Positions 15,343 through 22,890 of a stretch of DNA of 23,335 nucleotides are shown here, in pieces. Location of the stretch: positions 4,516-27,850 of the forward strand of contig DAOPZJ010000035.1 in the NCBI GenBank assembly GCA_035353335.1. Direction: 5' to 3'. The translations under genes were made by a program, and so were the position numbers. How positions within the stretch are numbered: position 1 is the first letter of the stretch; each line of letters opens with the position of its first letter. The notes beneath the pieces are model-generated. The model saw only the letters and a program-made list of their open reading frames with translations. It did no database searches and was not told the origin of the DNA. This stretch comes from Oscillospiraceae bacterium. GTDB taxonomy: Bacteria > Bacillota > Clostridia > Oscillospirales > JAKOTC01.

Positions 15343-17061
15343 GTGAAACTCATATTGAAATACATAACAAGACATATTTGGATTTTTCTTGTCTCTATGT
15401 TGTTTTTAATCGTGGAAGCAGCAGCAGACCTTCTTCAGCCCACGTTTATGGCGCATATCGTTGATGACGGCGTCAAAGGAGCAGATGTCGGAACCATTTT
15501 GCGATATGGCTCAATTATGCTGTCTATCGCAATTATCGGAGCGCTCGGCGCGGTAGTACGTAACCAGTTTGCAAGCGTGACTTCTCAAACCATCTCAAAA
15601 GAATTGCGCAGCGATATGTACCGCAAGGTGCAGTCGCTTTCTCTCGAAAACATCGATCATCTCCAACCGGCGTCGATCATCACGCGCATCACAAACGATG
15701 TCACACAGGTGCAGGATTTTATCAACGGCATTATGCGAATCATGATAAAAGCGCCGATCACCTGTATCGGAGCGATCGTGCTGATTATCGTTCAAACACC
15801 CAAACAGCTCCCGATGATCGCTGTGATTCTTGTGATTGCTTCGCTGTTTATTGCTGCCAACATGAAGTTGGGTTATCCCAGATTCGGAGTGCTCCAAAAA
15901 AAGCTCGATCAGTTAAATAACGTCAGCCGTGAATTCTTATCGTCAATCCGCGTTGTCAAGGCGTTCAATGCAGAACATCAGGAAGAGGAAAAATTCGAAA
16001 CGGCTTCAAGTAATCTGGCGGATGCAGGTGTTTCCGCTATGCGGGTCGTGGCCGTATTTTCGCCGCTCATCAATTTGACGGTCAATTTCGGAATTGTCGT
16101 ACTGCTCTGGGTTTCGCAGAATCAAGAGAGCTCTCAGATCGGCCGACTGATGGCTTCTGTCAACTATATGACGCAGATCCTTTTTGCTCTCGGTATGGTC
16201 GCGACTATTTTAAATGTGGCGGTCAGAGCGATGGCGTCCTCCTCCAGAATCAGCGAAATTTTAAACGAGACTCCGGCGCAAAACGTGGCCGAAAATCCGT
16301 TGGAATCCGAAATATCGGGTCAAGTCGATTTCGAAGATGTCTCTTTTACCTATGCGGGCGCAGGCCGGGAGTCTCTTACACATGTGACCTTCTCGTCTAA
16401 ACCGGGCGAGACCATCGGCATCATCGGCCCCACCGGCTCGGGAAAGACAACGCTTGTCAATCTCGTTCCGCGTTTTTATGACGCAACCGAGGGTCGGGTT
16501 CTTGTCGACGGGCAGGACGTCACGCAGTTCGACGAAAAAGCGCTGCGAAACTCGGTTTCCATCGTCCCGCAAAAAGCGCTCCTTTTTTCCGGAACCATTC
16601 GCGAAAATCTGCGTTGGGGACGGGAGCAGGCAAGCGAAGAGGAAGTCATGCAAGCAGCCGCAATCGCCTGCGCCGACTCTTTTATCACAGCATCGGAGAA
16701 TGGATATGATACTCAGCTCGGACAGGGCGGCGTAAACCTCTCCGGCGGTCAGAAACAGCGGCTTGCGCTCGCAAGAGCGCTGGTGCGCAATCCCAGAATC
16801 CTGATTCTCGATGACTGCACCAGTGCGTTGGACGCCGAGACCGAAGCCGCGGTGCTGAACGGCCTCAAACAGTGCATCAAGAGCATGACCGTTCTGCTCA
16901 TCAGTCAAAGAATTTCCACTGTAATGCGCGCGGATAAAATTCTATGTTTAGAAAACGGCACGGTGCAGGGGTTCGGTACACACGCGGAGTTAATAGACGC
17001 TTGTCTTACATATCAGGCAATTTACGCATCACAGATAGGAGGTGATAGGTTTGAAAAATAA
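15343..17061 (+). CDS. Heterodimeric ABC exporter, half with the degenerate ATP site
   Basis: This 572-residue half-transporter has six predicted membrane helices in residues 1-320 and an ATPase domain at 330-565. Walker A is GPTGSGKTT (362-370) and the signature LSGGQ (466-470) is canonical. The Walker B motif reads ILDDCTSALD with Asp491 where the catalytic Glu should be, and the switch position is Gln522 instead of His. These are the marks of the non-canonical subunit in TM287/288-type exporters. The start is GTG with AGGGAG upstream. A single transcript with marR and the next ABC gene is likely. The substrate is unknown; drug or toxic-compound export is the usual role beside a MarR gene. 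Confidence 0.93.
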   Translation: MKLILKYITRHIWIFLVSMLFLIVEAAADLLQPTFMAHIVDDGVKGADVGTILRYGSIMLSIAIIGALGAVVRNQFASVTSQTISKELRSDMYRKVQSLSLENIDHLQPASIITRITNDVTQVQDFINGIMRIMIKAPITCIGAIVLIIVQTPKQLPMIAVILVIASLFIAANMKLGYPRFGVLQKKLDQLNNVSREFLSSIRVVKAFNAEHQEEEKFETASSNLADAGVSAMRVVAVFSPLINLTVNFGIVVLLWVSQNQESSQIGRLMASVNYMTQILFALGMVATILNVAVRAMASSSRISEILNETPAQNVAENPLESEISGQVDFEDVSFTYAGAGRESLTHVTFSSKPGETIGIIGPTGSGKTTLVNLVPRFYDATEGRVLVDGQDVTQFDEKALRNSVSIVPQKALLFSGTIRENLRWGREQASEEEVMQAAAIACADSFITASENGYDTQLGQGGVNLSGGQKQRLALARALVRNPRILILDDCTSALDAETEAAVLNGLKQCIKSMTVLLISQRISTVMRADKILCLENGTVQGFGTHAELIDACLTYQAIYASQIGGDRFEK

Positions 17062-17107
17062 ATATTTCAAACTTTATCTGCGAAAGGGTGGCAATAAATA
17101 TGGCTGA
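17051..17107 (+). CDS. Possible 18-codon mini-cistron bridging the two ABC genes
   Basis: AGGAGGTGAT at 17038-17047, inside the end of the first ABC gene, has no other start to serve. Seven bases after AGGAGG, a TTG opens a frame encoding MKNKYFKLYLRKGGNKYG, ending in TGA at 17105-17107. It overlaps the stop of the upstream gene and the start of the downstream one, the geometry expected for translational coupling. Whether the peptide itself matters is unknown; it could be chance. Confidence 0.35.
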   Translation: MKNKYFKLYLRKGGNKYG

Positions 17108-18905
17108 TAGAACACCTCCTCCCGCCGGGATGGGCGGCAGCTTCGGGCCGCCGAACCGCGGACAGCCGGTCGTGAAACCGAAAAATATGCGCGGGACGCT
17201 CTCCCGTCTCTGGTCACTGACGGATAAAAACCGTAAAGGTCTCGGTTGGATTTTACTTCTTTCGACCTTGACTTCGGCGTCAGCAATCTTATCGCCGCTG
17301 GTCATCGGCAACGCCGTAACAGCGGTTGACGAGGGCAACCCCGCCAAAATCATTCTGTTCACCCTGATTGCGCTCTATCTCTGCGACAGCCTTGTGCGCT
17401 TCTTGCAGCAGTTCTTCATGGCGTCCATCGGCCAGCGGATCATTCATCATATCCGTGTCACGCTGTTTAGCACAATGAAAAAGCTGCCGCTATCTTTCTT
17501 TGACCGCTGCCAGCATGGGGAACTCATGAGCCGCCTGACCAACGACGTGGATAACATCAGCAACACAATCTCCAACTCGTTGACACAGCTTTTAACCTTC
17601 TTGTTCACCATCGTCGGCATTCTCTGCATCATGCTCTCGCTGAGCCCGCTGCTGACCACCGTATCGCTGGTCGGCGTAGGACTCATCTTCCTCATGACGC
17701 GTGTGATTACAAAACGCACGCGCAAGCTGTTTGCCGAACAGCAAAAAGCCCTAGGAAAACTCAACGGACAAGTTGAAGAGAGCGTCTCGGGTCTCAGCGT
17801 TGTAAAGGCCTTTTGCCGGGAAGACAAAATGATATCGGAATTCGACGAGAGCAACGAGGCGCTTTGCAAAGTCGCGACCCGTGCGCTCATCTGGTCGGGT
17901 TTTCTGATGCCGATCATGAACGTGATCAACAACCTGAGTTTTGTGGCGATTTCAGTTATCAGTGGTATCATGGCGATACGCGGGACCATCGACATCGGTA
18001 TGATCTCGAGCTTTCTGCTCTATTCAAGGCAGTTCTCCCGCCCGTTTGTCGAGATTGCAAATATCTATAATAACTTCCAAACTGCCGTCGCGGGCGCGGA
18101 GCGCGTCTTCGAGATCATGGACGAGCAACCTGAGCCGGAAGATATCCCGGATGCTTTGCCGCTCGTCGCTCCCAAAGGCGATATTGAACTGCAAAACGTC
18201 GATTTCGGATATGATAAAGAACGTCCGATCCTGAAAGATGTCTCTTTGAAGATCCCGGCGGGCACCAAAGCCGCCATCGTCGGCCCGACCGGTGCCGGAA
18301 AGACTACGATCATCAACCTACTGACCCGTTTTTACGATGTGACCGGCGGAAAAATCCTGCTCGACGGCCACGACCTGCGGGATTATAAAATGGAGGATTT
18401 GCGACGTTCGTTCGGCGTGGTGCTTCAGGATACGGCGCTGTTTGCCGAATCGGTAAGAAGTAATATCAGCTACGGCAGAGATGACGTATCGATGGCGGAT
18501 ATTGAAAAAGCAGCGAAAATCGCGGGGGCTGACGGCTTTATCAGGAGGCTGCCCGAGGGCTATAACACCGTACTGACACAAGGCGGCATCGAACTGAGCC
18601 AGGGTGAACGGCAGCTTCTGACAATCGCCCGGGCCGTTCTGACCAATGCGCCGATTTTGATTTTAGACGAGGCGACCAGCTCCGTAGATACCGTGACCGA
18701 GCAAAAAATCCGCCGTGCCATGCTGACCATCACCGAGGGACGCACCTCGTTCATCATCGCCCACCGCTTGACCACCATCCGCGATTCGGACATCATAATC
18801 CTGATCGAGGGCGGCAGAATCGCGGAGCAGGGCACCCATCGGGAGTTGATGGCGCAAAACGGCCAGTACGCCTCGATGTGCCGCACTCAAATGGGCGAGG
18901 CCTGA
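17100..18905 (+). CDS. Heterodimeric ABC exporter, half with the catalytic ATP site
   Basis: This partner half-transporter of 601 residues has a Pro/Gly-rich cytoplasmic leader (about residues 1-30), six predicted membrane helices and an ATPase domain from about 370. Walker A is GPTGAGKTT (395-403). Walker B has the catalytic Glu524 in 'ILDEATSSVD', and the switch His555 is in 'IIAHRLTTI'. Its signature is altered to LSQGE (499-503). The canonical ATP site would thus pair this Walker motif with the intact LSGGQ of the other half, and the degenerate site the reverse, as in TM287/288. A GTG at 17088 also opens the frame, but AAAGGGTGG there is better read as the ribosome binding site for ATG 17100. 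Confidence 0.92.
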   Translation: MADRTPPPAGMGGSFGPPNRGQPVVKPKNMRGTLSRLWSLTDKNRKGLGWILLLSTLTSASAILSPLVIGNAVTAVDEGNPAKIILFTLIALYLCDSLVRFLQQFFMASIGQRIIHHIRVTLFSTMKKLPLSFFDRCQHGELMSRLTNDVDNISNTISNSLTQLLTFLFTIVGILCIMLSLSPLLTTVSLVGVGLIFLMTRVITKRTRKLFAEQQKALGKLNGQVEESVSGLSVVKAFCREDKMISEFDESNEALCKVATRALIWSGFLMPIMNVINNLSFVAISVISGIMAIRGTIDIGMISSFLLYSRQFSRPFVEIANIYNNFQTAVAGAERVFEIMDEQPEPEDIPDALPLVAPKGDIELQNVDFGYDKERPILKDVSLKIPAGTKAAIVGPTGAGKTTIINLLTRFYDVTGGKILLDGHDLRDYKMEDLRRSFGVVLQDTALFAESVRSNISYGRDDVSMADIEKAAKIAGADGFIRRLPEGYNTVLTQGGIELSQGERQLLTIARAVLTNAPILILDEATSSVDTVTEQKIRRAMLTITEGRTSFIIAHRLTTIRDSDIIILIEGGRIAEQGTHRELMAQNGQYASMCRTQMGEA

Positions 18906-18930
18906 GCAATCACAAAAATCACCGATTCGA

Positions 18931-18959
18931 TTGACATCATTTTGCAATGAATGTATCAT
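18931..18959 (+). promoter_or_regulatory. Promoter of the MBL-glyoxalase unit
   Basis: TTGACA (18931-18936), a 17-base spacer and TATCAT (18954-18959) form a strong sigma-A promoter. Its -10 box overlaps an upstream in-frame ATG at 18951, which argues against that start. Confidence 0.8.
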
Positions 18960-18992
18960 GCTATCAGAGAGTGGATCGAAGGAAGTGATTAC

Positions 18993-19664
18993 ATGATCGT
19001 ATATTATATTTTACACAGCGGGTTTTTGGTTGAAACTACGGCATGTTATTATCTCTTTGATTATTACGAAGGAAAACTTCCGCAGCTTGACACGCAAAAG
19101 CCCGTTGTCGTTTTCGGCAGCCACGGCCATCCCGATCATTATAACCCCGAGATTTTCACCATTTTACAAAATAATGGCATGAAAGATGTATATGCCGTTC
19201 TCGCCAAAGACATCTCAGAGAAAAAATACCCAAAAGGCATCCAAGTTTTAAAAGCCCATCCGAACATATCTTATGATTTACCACATGGCGAGCATCTGGA
19301 GACCCTGCAGTCCACCGACAGCGGCGTTGCTTTTTTACTCACAACCGACGAAGGCGTAATTTATCATGCGGGCGATCTGAACGACTGGACTTGGGAGGGT
19401 GAATCAGAAAACGATAATAAACAAATGCGCGGCAGTTACCGCCACGAGATCGACAAGCTCAAAGGCCGTAAAATTGATATCGCCTTTATCCCGCTCGATT
19501 CCCGGCAGGATGTGCATTATGCCGAAGGGCTGCTCTATTTTCTCTCGGTTGCCGACGCAAAATGCGTCTACCCGATGCACTATTGGAAAAAGCCCGAAAT
19601 TATCGATCGCTTTATACGCGAATACACGCAATACAAAGACATTATTAAGAATCCGGAGAAATGA
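18993..19664 (+). CDS. UlaG-like metallo-beta-lactamase-fold hydrolase
   Basis: The 223-residue cytoplasmic protein has the metal motif His44-Gly-His46-Pro-Asp48-His49 in 'GSHGHPDHYNP', a further Asp128 in 'YHAGDLNDW' and His196 in 'VYPMHYW', giving a plausible two-metal site. It resembles the UlaG/COG2220 branch, which contains lactonases and other hydrolases; the substrate cannot be assigned. The ATG at 18993 follows AAGGAAGTG and lies well downstream of the promoter. Fifteen bases separate it from the glyoxalase-fold gene, so the two are probably co-transcribed and may act in detoxification. Confidence 0.87.
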   Translation: MIVYYILHSGFLVETTACYYLFDYYEGKLPQLDTQKPVVVFGSHGHPDHYNPEIFTILQNNGMKDVYAVLAKDISEKKYPKGIQVLKAHPNISYDLPHGEHLETLQSTDSGVAFLLTTDEGVIYHAGDLNDWTWEGESENDNKQMRGSYRHEIDKLKGRKIDIAFIPLDSRQDVHYAEGLLYFLSVADAKCVYPMHYWKKPEIIDRFIREYTQYKDIIKNPEK

Positions 19665-19679
19665 AGGAGGAAACCGATT

Positions 19680-20045
19680 ATGAAATTCAAAATGGTGCAC
19701 GAAAACTACAATGTCAGAGACCTAAATACCTCGCTCGCGTTCTATGAAAAGGCACTCGGCCTGACCGAAATTCGCCGCATGACAACCGACAATTTCACCA
19801 TCGTCTATATAGGGAACAAAGAGTCGAAATTCGAATTAGAGCTGACATGGTTAAAAGACCATCCGCAGAAATACGAACTCGGCGAGTCCGAATTCCATCT
19901 TGCTTTCAATGTGGATGATTTTGAAGCCGCCCATAAACTCCATGAGGAAATGGGATGCATCTGTTTTGAAAATACGGAGATCGGCCTCTATTTCATCGAA
20001 GACCCCGACGGTTATTGGCTCGAAATCCTGCCGAGTAAAAAATAG
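19680..20045 (+). CDS. Glyoxalase I-fold (vicinal oxygen chelate) protein
   Basis: The 121-residue protein has the two beta-alpha-beta-beta-beta modules of the VOC family. Four candidate metal ligands fall where glyoxalase I has them: His7 ('MVHENYNV'), Glu54 ('FELELTW'), His73 ('EFHLAFNV') and Glu115 ('GYWLEILP'). It could be a true lactoylglutathione/thiol lyase acting on methylglyoxal adducts, or a related lyase or dioxygenase. AAGGAGG lies directly before the ATG. It forms a unit with the MBL-fold hydrolase, and a glyoxalase I plus MBL-fold partner recalls the two-step glyoxalase pathway. However, the hydrolase here is UlaG-like rather than an obvious glyoxalase II. Confidence 0.85.
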   Translation: MKFKMVHENYNVRDLNTSLAFYEKALGLTEIRRMTTDNFTIVYIGNKESKFELELTWLKDHPQKYELGESEFHLAFNVDDFEAAHKLHEEMGCICFENTEIGLYFIEDPDGYWLEILPSKK

Positions 20046-20046
20046 T

Positions 20047-20075
20047 AATATTATTATTTTAAATGCGATAATATT
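20047..20075 (-). terminator. Weak A/T-only hairpin after the membrane glycosyltransferase gene
   Basis: AATATTAT (20047-20054) and ATAATATT (20068-20075) pair around a 13-base loop, and six T residues follow on the minus strand (20042-20037). The stem has no G-C pairs, so termination would be weak. Confidence 0.25.
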
Positions 20076-20082
20076 TGTATCT

Positions 20083-20126
20083 GATCTTGTCAGGGCTGAA
20101 CGGTGTCCTTGACAAGATCTTTTCTT
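20083..20126 (+). terminator. Terminator of the MBL-glyoxalase unit, overlapping the convergent gene
   Basis: GATCTTGTCA (20083-20092) and TGACAAGATC (20110-20119) form a 10-bp stem, extended by GG/CC across a bulged T, followed by TTTTCTT on the plus strand. The hairpin includes the last codons of the minus-strand gene ending at 20090. Confidence 0.82.
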
Positions 20127-21577
20127 ACATAGATCAGATATTTTTGCGATTCATAGATATTATTCTTAATATATGAAGCGCCGTTAAATTCGAAGACCTG
20201 ATAATTCAATGAGACAAGATCATCTTCAACCCCGGGGAATTCACCTTTATTAAAATCAGCCAAAACCACGATTGGCGGCAGATTGTCCAAAATCTGATCA
20301 GTTGTCAAATCGCCGTTATTTTTGCTCCAATAATAATATGCTTTATTTTCCCCTTTGTTTTGATAAATGTTTTTATCAAAATAGGGTTCGAGAGCCGTTG
20401 CGTTATAACCTAAACCGTATATTCGCTGTTGATCGTAGTGATTCACTTTGATAAATTGCGCTGCTTTAAATGCCCCCGAGTAAGGATTGGAAATATCGTA
20501 AGCTGCTGTTTTTACGCTCCAAAAGATCTGTATCATGAAAATTACGATGATTATTGCAATAAGCATCGGTTTAAGTTTGACGATAAAAAGCGGAAATTTT
20601 CTTAATTTTGGCTGATAAATTTGAAAAGCTAAAAGAAAACTCAAAAAAATAATTCCGCTGTGCCACTGGTTGTGATAGAATAGCGAAAGAAAAATCCAAA
20701 TCACCGAAGAAATAAGGATAAACCGTATAGAAATTTTAAAGAAAAGCAGAAAAATAAAAATCGCCAAAACCAAGATGATTATATTAACGACGGTTTTTGC
20801 ATTATAAATCAATAAATTTCCGAAAAGGTCTGAGAAATTAAAAATGCTTTTCATGCTGATATTGAAATGTGCCGGAAAAGAATAATCGGCCGGCGGCCAT
20901 ATATTCCTAACGGTTATAAGGTACGACAATAAGACGACACAAGCCGCGGAAATTGCATTGACAATCTGTAATTTGTCCGTAAACTGCTTTAAATATTTAG
21001 AGATATCAATGCAGAATAAAATATATAAGACGCCCGACAGCAAAGCTGTATGAAGGCTGATGCCGGATAATAAAATCAACAGCAGACCGTAATTAAAGGG
21101 ATTATGCAGTCGTTTCGGAAACGCGAGGACAATCAACTCAATACAGGGCAATATCAGGCAATAGCTCCTCGCGATTGCCGCATACTGATAAAATATATAG
21201 TAAGTATACGGGAGAATTACCAATAAAATCAGCGGCAATTTAGATTTATAAATCAGAAGCCATACGCCTATTGCCGAAAACAAAAACGGAACGATGAAGA
21301 GATATCGGTAGGGTAAGCCGAAGAAAATGAATATTTTCAAAATGATCGGCCATAGAGCGGGGCTGCCCTCATATGCCATCACTTTGAAAAGCTCATCCAG
21401 ATTCGTATCTCTTGCAATCAGCCACGATTGTGCCTCGTCTGTCCAAGGTTCATGAAAAATACCGATGATAAAAGTCAGACCGATAAACAATAAAAATGCA
21501 ATCAGTTTTACCTCTTTTTCATGTTTTGTGAAAAAAGAGTCGCTTTTGATCCGGAATTCGTTTTTTATGACAGCCAT
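20090..21577 (-). CDS. Multi-spanning GT-C-type membrane glycosyltransferase (putative)
   Basis: The 495-residue protein has a first membrane helix at about 25-41, then 'HEPWTDEAQSW' with the acidic pair Asp47-Glu48 in the first external loop. This is the arrangement of the PMT/ArnT-like GT-C fold, which moves sugars from polyprenyl-phosphate donors. Some ten further hydrophobic segments follow, then a soluble C-terminal domain of about 130 residues. No close family can be named. Its ATG lies 13 bases inside the end of the epimerase gene, without a strong ribosome binding site, so it is probably translated by coupling. The two may act in making a surface glycan. Confidence 0.75.
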   Translation of the reverse strand: MAVIKNEFRIKSDSFFTKHEKEVKLIAFLLFIGLTFIIGIFHEPWTDEAQSWLIARDTNLDELFKVMAYEGSPALWPIILKIFIFFGLPYRYLFIVPFLFSAIGVWLLIYKSKLPLILLVILPYTYYIFYQYAAIARSYCLILPCIELIVLAFPKRLHNPFNYGLLLILLSGISLHTALLSGVLYILFCIDISKYLKQFTDKLQIVNAISAACVVLLSYLITVRNIWPPADYSFPAHFNISMKSIFNFSDLFGNLLIYNAKTVVNIIILVLAIFIFLLFFKISIRFILISSVIWIFLSLFYHNQWHSGIIFLSFLLAFQIYQPKLRKFPLFIVKLKPMLIAIIIVIFMIQIFWSVKTAAYDISNPYSGAFKAAQFIKVNHYDQQRIYGLGYNATALEPYFDKNIYQNKGENKAYYYWSKNNGDLTTDQILDNLPPIVVLADFNKGEFPGVEDDLVSLNYQVFEFNGASYIKNNIYESQKYLIYVRKDLVKDTVQP

Positions 21578-22602
21578 TTAATCAATCTGATGATCCCCAT
21601 TTTTGCGCCTTGGCGGTGTGCCGAGACATTCTTTCTGCTCTCAATTTCTTTCCGGTTTTCGCGGTAATATTCATATGACCGCAACAACATTTCTTCATTT
21701 GTCATCGTGGGAACAAATCCGAGCTTCGCTTTTATTTTTGAGGTGTCAAATACAAACGAGGAGGACAGCATCTTATATTGATACGGACCGAGCGGTGAGA
21801 GGCCCAGCGCGAAGCATAATTTCATTCCAAAAATGGCTATTCCGGCGGGGAAGTGCGCCAAACGGGATTTTGAGCCGGATTGTTCAATGACATATGTATA
21901 GACTTCATTAAATGTCTTGACGTTATCCGAACCAATGTTGAAAATCTCGTTTTTCGGATAATCCAAAGCCATAAAACAAGCATTAATCAAATCTTTCGCA
22001 TAAATGAACTGATATTTATTATTGCCGTTTCCGACCATCCACAGCTTCTTGTTTTCGTCGATAAATTCATATAAAATCGCAAGCAGTCCGAGGCGGCCTT
22101 CGTCGATGATGGTCGGGCATCTGAAGATCACAGATTTAACCGCTGAATTGTTTGCAAGAAGAACCTTTTCGCATTCGAGTTTGGACTTTCCGTAAATTTC
22201 AATGGGATCGGGGGCTTCATCCTCCGTTACCAGCTTGTCAAAATTGTTCCCCCAAAGACAGTTGCTCGATGTAAAAACGATTTTGGTGACATGATACTTT
22301 TCCGCAAATTCCAACACGTTTTTTGTGCCGTCCACGTTTGAAGACCAAAGGTCTTTTAAGTCTTTTTTCACATGCGCCAGCAGCGCCGCAAAGTGGAAAA
22401 CCGCATCGAATTGATACTTTGAAAAGACAGAATCCATCAGCTCTTTGTCGCGGATATCGCCCTGATAAAAGAAAAACCGCTCGTGCGTATAATCATCCGG
22501 CTGTAAGTCGATGCTGACGCAGATGTCGCCTCTTTCGACGATCTGTTTTTTCATAATTCCGCCTAAGAAGCCGCTTCCGCCGGTCAATAGAAAAGTTCTC
22601 AT
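21565..22602 (-). CDS. NAD-dependent epimerase/dehydratase (extended SDR family)
   Basis: The 345-residue protein has the Rossmann motif TGGSGFLGG at residues 7-15, Asp32 after the second strand (a sign of NAD preference), 'HFAAL' near 70-74, Ser112/Ser113, and the catalytic Tyr137-x-x-x-Lys141 in 'IYGKSK'. Sequences of this type act on nucleotide sugars (UDP-glucose epimerases, dehydratases) or related substrates; the exact reaction is not clear. The C-terminal tail is basic. CGGGAG supports the ATG. It is followed by the overlapping membrane glycosyltransferase gene, consistent with a sugar-transfer role. Confidence 0.88.
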   Translation of the reverse strand: MRTFLLTGGSGFLGGIMKKQIVERGDICVSIDLQPDDYTHERFFFYQGDIRDKELMDSVFSKYQFDAVFHFAALLAHVKKDLKDLWSSNVDGTKNVLEFAEKYHVTKIVFTSSNCLWGNNFDKLVTEDEAPDPIEIYGKSKLECEKVLLANNSAVKSVIFRCPTIIDEGRLGLLAILYEFIDENKKLWMVGNGNNKYQFIYAKDLINACFMALDYPKNEIFNIGSDNVKTFNEVYTYVIEQSGSKSRLAHFPAGIAIFGMKLCFALGLSPLGPYQYKMLSSSFVFDTSKIKAKLGFVPTMTNEEMLLRSYEYYRENRKEIESRKNVSAHRQGAKMGIIRLIKWLS

Positions 22603-22638
22603 TTTATTTCTCCCGCTCCGATAATTCTAATTTTTTCT

Positions 22639-22667
22639 ATTATAACTCCAATGTAAATAGGTGTCAA
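22639..22667 (-). promoter_or_regulatory. Consensus promoter of the epimerase-glycosyltransferase operon
   Basis: On the minus strand TTGACA (22667-22662), a 17-base spacer and TATAAT (22644-22639) match consensus at all twelve positions, about 40 bases before the epimerase start. Confidence 0.9.
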
Positions 22668-22832
22668 TATTTAGAATATATATGGTTATGGTAACACTAA
22701 AACCGCAAAATCCGTGATTTTTATTGACAATTTGAATCGCTTTCAACGGCAGCTATCATTTTCAGAGTCACATTGGTCGAAAACCTTGATATATATGATA
22801 ACTTTAATAAATATATAGGAATATTGAATATA

Positions 22833-22867
22833 CAGTATTGATTTTAAATATAATATATGTAATACTG
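22833..22867. repeat. 7-bp inverted repeat ahead of the lipoprotein gene
   Basis: CAGTATT (22833-22839) and AATACTG (22861-22867) are perfect reverse complements 21 bases apart, flanking a very A/T-rich stretch with a TATAAT at 22849-22854. The lipoprotein promoter is probably here, and the repeat could be an operator. Confidence 0.35.
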
Positions 22868-22890
22868 AAAATGGAAACGGAGGGAATGAT

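Noticed and set aside
17088..17099. Upstream GTG for the second ABC gene
   Set aside because: The GTG is part of the AAAGGGTGG ribosome binding site serving ATG 17100.
18951..18992. Upstream ATG for the MBL-fold gene
   Set aside because: It overlaps the -10 box of a strong promoter and has no ribosome binding site; 18993 has one.
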